A DNA stretch of 5,816 bases from Desulfobacterales bacterium (GTDB lineage Bacteria > Desulfobacterota > DSM-4660 > Desulfatiglandales > Desulfatiglandaceae). This document shows, one piece after another, positions 1 to 4,486 of the stretch. The notes below the pieces were generated by a model. The model searched no databases and was not told where the DNA came from. It saw nothing but the letters and a program-made list of their open reading frames with translations. The stretch lies in the NCBI GenBank assembly GCA_022013615.1, contig JAKLQB010000281.1, positions 1-5,816 of the forward strand, written 5' to 3'. Positions within the stretch are counted from its first letter, which is position 1. Every line of letters starts with the position of its first letter. The translations under genes were made by a program, and so were the position numbers.

Positions 1-2
1 AA

Positions 3-107
3 ATCGTAAAGAATCAAAAGGAATTTTCCCATAATGTTACTGCTGAAATCAAAGAAATCAAGCAGGCAATCAATGAATTGCGGCTTGATTTTGCAAAAAA
101 TCAATGA
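3..107 (+). CDS. C-terminal end of an unidentified protein (5' truncated)
   Basis: Frame 3 is open from the left edge to a TGA at 105-107 and gives 34 residues. The other two forward frames stop within the first 33 bases. The peptide is charged and helical, with regularly spaced hydrophobic residues (VTAEIKEIKQAINELRLDF), which suggests the end of a coiled coil. The rest of the gene lies outside the window, so the family cannot be named. A possible weak terminator follows 5 bases after the stop, consistent with this being a true gene end. The identification as a coding tail rests on open frame, amino acid pattern and the hairpin only. Confidence 0.5.
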   Translation: MVKNQKEFSHNVTAEIKEIKQAINELRLDFAKNQ

Positions 108-111
108 AACC

Positions 112-140
112 GTTGAAACATAAGGGTTTTAACATTTTTT
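112..140 (+). terminator. weak candidate intrinsic terminator
   Basis: GTTGAAA (112-118) can pair with TTTTAAC (127-133) around an 8-base loop, with one G-U pair, and is followed by ATTTTTT (134-140). The position just after the upstream stop codon is right for a terminator. The stem has only two G-C pairs, so efficiency is doubtful. Confidence 0.35.
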
Positions 141-205
141 AAAAAAGCTTCTAAAATTGCGTATATAAGGCGAATTTAAAAAATACGATGAATCATACCA
201 GCCAA

Positions 206-235
206 CTTAAAACAGGCGCTTAAAACACGCTTAAA
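206..235 (+). repeat. three short CTTAAA repeats
   Basis: CTTAAAAC occurs at 206-213 and 219-226, and a shortened CTTAAA at 230-235, giving spacings of 13 and 11 bases. They could be binding sites for a dimeric or iteron-type protein, but such AT-rich words also arise by chance in this composition. Confidence 0.3.
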
Positions 236-341
236 TTGAAGATATTTTTTCGTGACCCCTGGAAATCACTTCTTTTAGTCCTCTTTTCTCTAATATACTC
301 TCTTTTTATCCTGTATTCTCTTCTTTACTCGTATATTTGCC

Positions 342-365
342 TTTACACATAGACAGATGTGTAAA
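342..365. promoter_or_regulatory. perfect 9-bp inverted repeat, operator-like
   Basis: TTTACACAT (342-350) and ATGTGTAAA (357-365) are exact reverse complements separated by AGACAG. No T-run follows on either strand, so it is not a standard intrinsic terminator. Its position about 48 bases upstream of the -35 box at 413 suits an operator or activator site for the gene at 464. No regulator is identifiable in the window. Confidence 0.5.
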
Positions 366-381
366 AAGCTATATTAAAAGT

Positions 382-395
382 ATTGAATTTTCAAT
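382..395. promoter_or_regulatory. second palindrome upstream of the promoter
   Basis: ATTGAA-TT-TTCAAT is a perfect 6-bp inverted repeat 17 bases before the -35 box. A T-run (400-405) follows, so a very weak terminator reading is possible, but the stem is nearly all A-T and an operator reading is equally likely. Confidence 0.3.
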
Positions 396-412
396 TGGGT
401 TTTTTAGTTACA

Positions 413-440
413 TTGACATATAAAAAAATATAGTTATTAT
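413..440 (+). promoter_or_regulatory. sigma-70-like promoter for the 464 gene
   Basis: A perfect -35 box TTGACA (413-418) is followed after 16 bases by TATTAT (435-440); TATATA at 438-443 is a poorer-spaced alternative. The expected transcript start near 447 would leave a leader of under 20 bases, just enough to hold the run of seven G (451-457) that acts as the ribosome binding site. In an archaeal host the TATA-like stretch around 436-443 would have to be read differently. Confidence 0.6.
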
Positions 441-463
441 ATAGAAAAAAGGGGGGGATAACT

Positions 464-754
464 ATGACCAAGAGAACAAAAACTGGGCAAAAAAAGCACG
501 ATGAGAGTGTTTTAAGAAGCGCTGAGTGGTATAAAAAGCATGGTTTTATAACTAAGGCTGATCTGCCAGGTTGGAATAAACCTGAAGAAATAGGAGGATT
601 TATTCCTGATTTAATTGTAAAAAAAGGCAAAAAGGAAATTATTTTAGAAGTTGAAACAAAAAATACAGACATATCAGATACAGATCAACAAAAAGCATTT
701 AAAAAATATTCTGAAAGAAAAGAAGGAAGGACTTTTAGAAAAAAGATAATTTAA
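464..754 (+). CDS. small PD-(D/E)XK-like nuclease-fold protein
   Basis: This 96-residue protein starts at ATG 464, six bases after a GGGGGGG ribosome binding site, and has its own promoter. Residues 13-30 look helical. The core is G45-F-I-P48-D49-L-I-V, a basic turn, then the strand I59-I-L-E62-V-E64-T-K66, and later D74-Q75-Q76 with A78-F79. The PD, a spacer of about 12 residues and a strand with acidic residues match the PD-(D/E)XK endonuclease fold. The helix-strand ending (AFKKYSER, then TFRKKII) fits small free-standing members of that fold. The usual lysine of the E-x-K triad is replaced by E64, giving E-V-E-T-K; K66 might substitute, or the protein may be inactive. The substrate is unknown. 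It is probably transcribed alone, because a strong terminator lies 115 bases downstream. Base composition is very AT-rich, unlike the operon that follows. Confidence 0.6.
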   Translation: MTKRTKTGQKKHDESVLRSAEWYKKHGFITKADLPGWNKPEEIGGFIPDLIVKKGKKEIILEVETKNTDISDTDQQKAFKKYSERKEGRTFRKKII

Positions 755-869
755 TGCTTTGCCTGCAATTGCTTAATATGTTTATGTCGCCTTCTGTATA
801 AAAGCACGCCATTGACTACTTTTCTTTAGCTCAAATTTCTTATTTTATAAGCAATCTAAATTACAGATT

Positions 870-892
870 GACGACACTATGTCGTCTTTTTT
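870..892 (+). terminator. strong intrinsic terminator
   Basis: GACGACA (870-876), a CTA loop (877-879) and TGTCGTC (880-886) form a perfect 7-bp stem followed directly by six T (887-892). It ends transcription from the 464 gene, after a 115-base spacer (755-869) in which I see no gene. A further small hairpin, CAATCT (852-857) with AGATTG (865-870), abuts it and shares base 870. An in-frame TTG start at 868 lies inside this terminator, so it is not the true start of the next gene. Confidence 0.88.
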
Positions 893-900
893 ACTTAATG

Positions 901-929
901 TTGACAAACCCATATGGAAAGTTTAAACT
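901..929 (+). promoter_or_regulatory. sigma-70-like promoter of the methyltransferase/YbaK operon
   Basis: TTGACA (901-906) is a perfect -35 box, and the best -10 at ideal 17-base spacing is TAAACT (924-929), four of six matches. It lies only eight bases past the terminator, so the operon is insulated from upstream transcription and would start near 936 with a leader of roughly 64 bases. Confidence 0.55.
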
Positions 930-985
930 AAAAAGTAAGAATATTTTGAACATATTCAGATTTAAACAAGTTAGCCGAAATTGCC

Positions 986-992
986 AAAGGGG
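986..992 (+). promoter_or_regulatory. ribosome binding site that fixes the start at 1000
   Basis: AAAGGGG sits one base before an ATG at 994, too close to serve it, and seven bases before the in-frame ATG at 1000. This favours 1000 over 994 and over the far upstream TTG at 868. Confidence 0.7.
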
Positions 993-999
993 AATGATC

Positions 1000-2367
1000 A
1001 TGGTGGACACCACAGATAGTTGGTCTATAGGGAAGCAAAGACACAAAGAACTTTCCGACAGAGCTGCGAAAGAATATGATCAAATCTACGCGGCCTCAAA
1101 CTTTGCCACCGGGAATTACATGAATTATGAATTGGAGGTGATCAATCGGGCCATTGAATTGTTAGACAAAAACTGCAGACGTATTGCTTTAGATCTCGGT
1201 TGCGGAACAGGTAGAGATGCCTTTCATTTCCACAAACATTTCGTCCAAGTCCGGGGCTACGACTTCAGCCGTGAGATGATTATGGTTGCACAGAAGAAGA
1301 AGCTTCATAAAAGTGCAGGAAATATCCAATTTATACTTAGGGACTTAGAGGAAGATCTTCTTACTGACATCTCCAATTCTACTATTTTTTTTATAAACTC
1401 AGGATTCGGTATGGGGAGTTTCGTTCAAGAACTATCGCCATTGTTACGAGAGATAAAGAGAGTTCTCGAGTACGGTGGTATCTTTGTTGCATCATTCTAT
1501 AATCGAGAATCCCTTGTAGTTCAACTTGACCGTATAGAATGGGCACCAAGTCTAGCCGCCCGTCTTGATCCAAATACAGGATTTCTTAAGGTTAACTTCA
1601 AGGGCGATAACTTTGATATAGCAGTTCGTGCATATTCGGTAAATGAAATACGAGATATGCTCGGAAGCTACTTCGAGATAGTAGAACTCTCTACGTTTCC
1701 TACGCTTTCTTCCTTGTTTCCAAATACTATTTTTAGTAGTAAGAAGGCAAGAGAACTATGTACTATAGTTGACAGAGAATTAAGGTTCAGTGAGCAAATT
1801 TCTGGAGGCCCATACATTGTAGCTATTTGTCGAAAAAAAGGGAGACTCTATACCGAACCAGAACCATTTGGGTATATGAACATAATTCGCCTTTTGAAAG
1901 ACAACCATATTATTCCAAATGTCAAGGAGCATGCCCCGGTAACGTCCCCTGATGATGTTGCGACGACCCTTCATGTTGAGAAGGCAGAGTTGATCAAATC
2001 GATTTTGATTCGTATAAATCCACTAACTGAAACGGGTAGCCCTGTGAGGCAACCTAAATACTATACGGTAGCACTTCAGGCACACAGGAGGATGGATTTT
2101 GCAAAAGTAGCACATATTCTAGAAGTTAAGAGAGAACAGATTGAGATTGCAACTACCCACGAGGTTGAGGAAATCACAGGTTTTAGCATCGGAGGAATTC
2201 CTCCTTTTGGGTATCCACACTCTATAAATGTCATCCTTGATAATCGGGTTAAAGACCTTGATATGGTGTACTGCGGCACTGGAAAACGAACAGAATCTCT
2301 GAGGATTGCAGTCGTTGACCTTATAAAGCTAGCGGCGCCTGTCATTGCAGATGTTTCAAAAGAGTAA
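1000..2367 (+). CDS. SAM-dependent methyltransferase fused to a YbaK-type aminoacyl-tRNA deacylase domain
   Basis: This 455-residue protein has two domains. Residues about 25-280 form a class I SAM methyltransferase: motif I is D65-LGCGTGRD-73, the ribose-binding acidic residue is probably D88 in GYDFS (86-90), RDLEED follows at 114-119, and the strand before the catalytic helix is IKRVLEYGGIFVASF (152-166). Residues about 293-455 form a YbaK/ProX-type domain of the family that hydrolyses mischarged tRNA: HAPV (311-314), the conserved lysine K333 in LIKSIL, GFSIGGIPP (394-402) and VYCGTGKR (423-430). All family hallmarks are present, so both domains may be active. The methyl acceptor and the tRNA species are not evident. 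It heads a three-gene operon; the last gene is a free-standing copy of the same deacylase fold. The frame stays open back to 868, but that stretch contains a terminator and a promoter and does not read like protein. GC content is clearly higher than in the flanking genes. Confidence 0.85.
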   Translation: MVDTTDSWSIGKQRHKELSDRAAKEYDQIYAASNFATGNYMNYELEVINRAIELLDKNCRRIALDLGCGTGRDAFHFHKHFVQVRGYDFSREMIMVAQKKKLHKSAGNIQFILRDLEEDLLTDISNSTIFFINSGFGMGSFVQELSPLLREIKRVLEYGGIFVASFYNRESLVVQLDRIEWAPSLAARLDPNTGFLKVNFKGDNFDIAVRAYSVNEIRDMLGSYFEIVELSTFPTLSSLFPNTIFSSKKARELCTIVDRELRFSEQISGGPYIVAICRKKGRLYTEPEPFGYMNIIRLLKDNHIIPNVKEHAPVTSPDDVATTLHVEKAELIKSILIRINPLTETGSPVRQPKYYTVALQAHRRMDFAKVAHILEVKREQIEIATTHEVEEITGFSIGGIPPFGYPHSINVILDNRVKDLDMVYCGTGKRTESLRIAVVDLIKLAAPVIADVSKE

Positions 2368-2384
2368 GGATTTGGAAGAGAGCT

Positions 2385-3041
2385 ATGGGAATTCATATAT
2401 TTCGGACAATGAATGAGTATGTCAAACACATTAATGATATCGAGCAAGATGGCATCGCTACCTTGGTGGCCTCAAGCTTCCTGTCATCGCATCTTTTCTC
2501 TAAATCTATAATAATGCGGTTTTTCGAGCGAGACTTGGGAAGCAAGCAAGCTGCTAGAGAAGCAGCTAATGATCTCTGGAAACGTAGCAAGAGGACCCAT
2601 ACGAACATAAGGAAGGTACAACATAAAGAGATCTATGAAATTGATGCGATTGAAGAATTCTGTAAGAGTGGTATTGTGCATAGACAAGTACCCAACTTCA
2701 GGGCAACACCAAAAGAAATTATAGAGGTACTTCAGACGATGGTATCCCTCCTACAGAATCTACCGTTATACGGGGTTGCCTTCTGTCGAGAAGTGCTTCC
2801 TTTTGTTTTCATCGTAAAGACTGGAAAGACACTTACAATCGATGTCAGAAACAACTTTGGATACCAGCGAATTCAAGGGCTGCTAATAGAAGATGCTCAT
2901 ATTGTTGCTGAGTTCGAAAAAGAGTTCTGGCGAATCTGGAATGAGAGTTCAACCCTGTCCGACAGGAGTCAAGTTATTGCATTTATAGAAGACAAGATAG
3001 CGCTTGTTGCGGACAGCACTCGTTTCCTAGTTGGGCGATAG
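2385..3041 (+). CDS. unknown protein with a sensor-like C-terminal half
   Basis: The 218-residue protein starts at ATG 2385, six bases after GGAAG and 17 bases after the methyltransferase-YbaK gene, so it is co-transcribed. I do not recognise a named family. Residues 1-75 are mostly helical, with a basic patch (KRSKRTHTNIRK, 66-77). Residues about 82-188 alternate strands and helices: EIYEIDAIEEF, then GIVHRQVPNF (96-105), a helix (109-125), LPLYGVAFCREVLPFVFIV (126-144), TLTIDVRNNFG (149-159), GLLIEDAHIVAEFEKEFWRIW (165-185). This order of a small antiparallel sheet, an 'IED' turn and a terminal F-x3-FW helix resembles ligand-sensing domains attached to some helix-turn-helix regulators, but I see no clear helix-turn-helix here. 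There is no signal peptide or membrane segment. It could sense the metabolite handled by the operon, or be an enzyme subunit; both are inference. Confidence 0.75.
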   Translation: MGIHIFRTMNEYVKHINDIEQDGIATLVASSFLSSHLFSKSIIMRFFERDLGSKQAAREAANDLWKRSKRTHTNIRKVQHKEIYEIDAIEEFCKSGIVHRQVPNFRATPKEIIEVLQTMVSLLQNLPLYGVAFCREVLPFVFIVKTGKTLTIDVRNNFGYQRIQGLLIEDAHIVAEFEKEFWRIWNESSTLSDRSQVIAFIEDKIALVADSTRFLVGR

Positions 3042-3084
3042 TAAAAAGTACGATTCATGGTAGAATAACAAGGGGAACCATAAT

Positions 3085-3567
3085 ATGGTATATGACGAGA
3101 TCATGAGAACACTCAGACAAAAAGGCGTGCCATTCACAATTCATAAGCACGAACCGGTGATGACGATGCAAGATGTTGAAGAAAAATTGCCTTTTCCGAA
3201 AGAGAAACTGTTAAAGACGCTTGTTTTTAAGATTAGAAATTCATTCTGGATTTTGGCTGTGGTTAAGGGGCAGGACAAAGTGGATTACCACAAGTTAGCT
3301 TCATCTTTTGGGGTGAATCTTGATGCCTTGGTGAGGCCCTCTGCAGAAGAGATGGAGTCAGAACTAGGCTTCCAGATAGGAGGGATTTGTCCAATCCCAA
3401 CGAATGATAGCATAAAAGCTGTATTCGATAACGATATATTGGATATGGAAGTTGTTTACTGTGGTGTCGGAAGAAATGATCGAAGCTTGGAGATAAGGCT
3501 TCAGGATCTCTTGCATATCTCAAACGCTAGAGTATGGCCCATAGCCCATGAAAAACACCACTTTTAA
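3085..3567 (+). CDS. free-standing YbaK-type aminoacyl-tRNA deacylase
   Basis: This 160-residue protein has the usual length of single-domain YbaK/EbsC/ProX proteins, which remove wrongly attached amino acids from tRNA in the cytoplasm. Hallmarks are HKHEPV (20-25), the conserved lysine K44 in LLKTLVF, VVKGQDKVDYHKLA (59-72), GFQIGGICP (95-103) and VYCGVGRNDRSLEI (124-137). It aligns throughout with the C-terminal domain of the first gene in the operon, but the two have diverged, which suggests two tRNA or amino acid specificities, or a heteromeric pair. ATG 3085 follows AAGGGG (3070-3075) at nine bases and lies 43 bases after the preceding gene. No clear terminator follows. The exact subfamily (Cys-tRNA-Pro, Ala-tRNA-Pro or other) cannot be read from the sequence by eye, so no gene symbol is given. 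Confidence 0.85.
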   Translation: MVYDEIMRTLRQKGVPFTIHKHEPVMTMQDVEEKLPFPKEKLLKTLVFKIRNSFWILAVVKGQDKVDYHKLASSFGVNLDALVRPSAEEMESELGFQIGGICPIPTNDSIKAVFDNDILDMEVVYCGVGRNDRSLEIRLQDLLHISNARVWPIAHEKHHF

Positions 3568-3577
3568 AAAATAAAAC

Positions 3578-3658
3578 TGTCAATACTTTGCATAACATCA
3601 TACGACGCAAAGTTGTCAACTTCGCCAAATTACTCAAAGGCACCTTCGCAAAAAGGTG
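3578..3658. repeat. cluster of related direct and inverted repeats upstream of the recombinase
   Basis: TGTCAATACTTTGC (3578-3591) is echoed two bases shorter as TGTCAACTTCGC (3614-3625) and, on the other strand, as TGACAACTTTGC (3607-3618). As a result ACTTTGC (3585-3591) pairs with GCAAAGT (3607-3613), and AAGTTG (3610-3615) pairs with CAACTT (3617-3622) around a single T. Further on, ACCTTCGC (3642-3649) repeats AACTTCGC (3618-3625), and CACCTT (3641-3646) pairs with AAGGTG (3653-3658). Paired inverted arms next to a tyrosine recombinase gene are what a recombination site would look like, but an operator or autoregulatory site is also possible. No T-run makes any of these a terminator. Confidence 0.5.
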
Positions 3659-3677
3659 AGATGTTAGGAGAAAATTT

Positions 3678-4205
3678 ATGCCCTATCAATATAAAAGAGA
3701 ACCCTTAAATAATGACGAGGTAGATAAACTAATCAATTCTTGTGAGACTTTTCAGGAAAAATTTGTCATTTGGACACTTTTAGATACCGGTCTTAGATTA
3801 TCAGAACTTGCAGATCTTAAAAAAGAAAATATACAATGGCAGGAAAAAAGACTGGTTATCTACGGTAAAGGAGGTCCCTATGGCAAAAAAACAAAAAGAC
3901 GTATTATCCCTATGACAGAAAGAGTTAGGGGACTAATTGAATATCATTTTGCCAAAAATAACAATATCGGAATGAGTAAAAGGACAATCGAGAGAATAGT
4001 AAAGAACGTAGCTGATAAAGCCGGAATATCAAAGCCAGTTAGCCCACATGTATTAAGACATACTTTTGCAGTAAATTGTATTAAAAAAGGCATTTCCACT
4101 AGAGCCCTTCAGTCTCTTTTGGGCCATGATAGATTGGCCACTACTGAAATTTACCTTAACTTATCCCCGGAAGACGCAATAAGAGAATTTTTAAATAAGT
4201 GGTAG
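3678..4205 (+). CDS. minimal tyrosine recombinase (catalytic domain only)
   Basis: The 175-residue protein is a phage-integrase/Xer-family catalytic domain, which cuts and rejoins DNA through a tyrosine-DNA link. The catalytic set is complete: R40 in DTGLRLSEL, K64 in YGKGG, H124 and R127 in HVLRH, H150 in LLGHDRLATT and the nucleophile Y159 in EIYLNL. The usual N-terminal SAM-like core-binding domain of about 100 residues is absent. This is not due to a missed start, because a TGA at 3657-3659 closes the frame seven codons upstream. ATG 3678 follows AGGAG (3666-3670) at seven bases. Short recombinases of this type recur in anaerobic archaea and bacteria as far as I recall. The C-terminal tail (PEDAIREFLNKW) is intact. 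No good promoter is visible; the repeats at 3578-3658 may be its target or control site. The stop codon lies inside a perfect hairpin. Confidence 0.9.
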   Translation: MPYQYKREPLNNDEVDKLINSCETFQEKFVIWTLLDTGLRLSELADLKKENIQWQEKRLVIYGKGGPYGKKTKRRIIPMTERVRGLIEYHFAKNNNIGMSKRTIERIVKNVADKAGISKPVSPHVLRHTFAVNCIKKGISTRALQSLLGHDRLATTEIYLNLSPEDAIREFLNKW

Positions 4206-4225
4206 AAAAAAGTGACTTCTACCAC
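4199..4225 (+). repeat. perfect 9-bp hairpin across the recombinase stop codon
   Basis: GTGGTAGAA (4199-4207) and TTCTACCAC (4217-4225) are exact reverse complements with a nine-base loop. The left arm contains the recombinase stop TAG (4203-4205). The right arm ends just before the AAAAGGA ribosome binding site of the next gene (4226-4232). There is no T-run, so it is not a terminator. It may modulate translation of the downstream gene, stabilise the mRNA 3' end, or be a recombinase-binding site. Confidence 0.6.
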
Positions 4226-4240
4226 AAAAGGACAAACATC

Positions 4241-4486
4241 ATGTTGAAAAGATGGTTAAAACGGGAAAAAGTACACGCAATTCATAAGCGTGATCTCGAA
4301 TCTATTCTAAAAGATCTTGGATTACTTGATAAAATTTTGGCAGGTTCATTATCTTGCGCTATATGTGGTAAGCCTATAACAATAGATACTCTTCAGTGCC
4401 TATTTTTGGAGGAGAACCAAATAAAGTTTTGTTGCACCGATGTCGAGTGCTACCGGCTTGTTCTTTCAAAAAAAAGGAACATCTAA
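4241..4486 (+). CDS. small cysteine-rich, probably zinc-binding protein
   Basis: The 81-residue protein starts at ATG 4241, eight bases after AAAAGGA (4226-4232). A GTG at 4199 is in frame, but it overlaps the recombinase end and lies in the hairpin. The basic N-terminus (KRWLKREK, 3-10) and a helix (KRDLESILKDLGLLDKIL, 16-33) precede C39-AIC42-G-K-P, a short sheet, then C64-C65 and C70 (CCTDVECY). C-x2-C followed about 22 residues later by C-x4/5-C is a zinc-ribbon-like arrangement. I do not recognise the family. It is placed between a recombinase and a KH-domain protein, and ends with no spacer before the latter, so all three are likely co-transcribed. The basic N-terminus and zinc motif suggest a nucleic-acid or protein adaptor, which is inference. 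A run of eight A (4468-4475) lies near its end. Confidence 0.7.
   Translation: MLKRWLKREKVHAIHKRDLESILKDLGLLDKILAGSLSCAICGKPITIDTLQCLFLEENQIKFCCTDVECYRLVLSKKRNI

Larger units (their letters stand above)
108..463. other. 356-base non-coding region with regulatory-looking structure
   Basis: No convincing gene is present on either strand; the longest open stretches are short and purine- or pyrimidine-driven. In order it holds a weak terminator (112-140), an A/T palindrome TTTTTTAAAAAA (135-146), three CTTAAA repeats (206-235), the motif GTGACCCCTGGAAATCAC (252-269), a strongly pyrimidine-rich tract (about 270-349), a perfect 9-bp inverted repeat (342-365), a second palindrome (382-395) and a promoter (413-440). 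The concentration of symmetrical elements before the promoter suggests a control region for the gene at 464, or an origin or mobile-element end. The sequence does not decide between these. Confidence 0.6.

Noticed and set aside
240..350. Lysine/glutamate-rich peptides on the minus strand (14 residues, a stop, then 24 more in the same frame)
   Set aside because: They look protein-like only because the minus strand is purine-rich; there is no start signal and the frame is interrupted.
391..672. 93-residue minus-strand open frame
   Set aside because: It lies antisense across the promoter and most of the nuclease-like gene at 464-754, has no ribosome binding site, and its hydrophobic, Phe-rich content mirrors the A-rich coding strand opposite.
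2076..2447. 123-residue minus-strand open frame
   Set aside because: It is a shadow of the YbaK domain and the start of the next gene on the plus strand, both of which have family motifs or good start signals.
3137..3148. CAATTCATAAGC repeated at 4278-4289
   Set aside because: A 12-base identity inside two unrelated coding genes, explained by the shared residues I-H-K; flanks do not match.
3585..3650. Integron attC site
   Set aside because: The repeats do not contain the expected RYYYAAC and GTTRRRY boxes in the right arrangement, and the recombinase lacks anything I can recognise as an IntI-specific insertion.
4199..4240. GTG 4199 as start of the 81-residue gene
   Set aside because: It lies within the recombinase coding end and the hairpin with no ribosome binding site; ATG 4241 has AAAAGGA at eight bases.
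4468..4475. Run of eight A as a programmed frameshift site
   Set aside because: The gene ends normally six codons later and the next gene has its own ribosome binding site and ATG, so no frameshift is needed.
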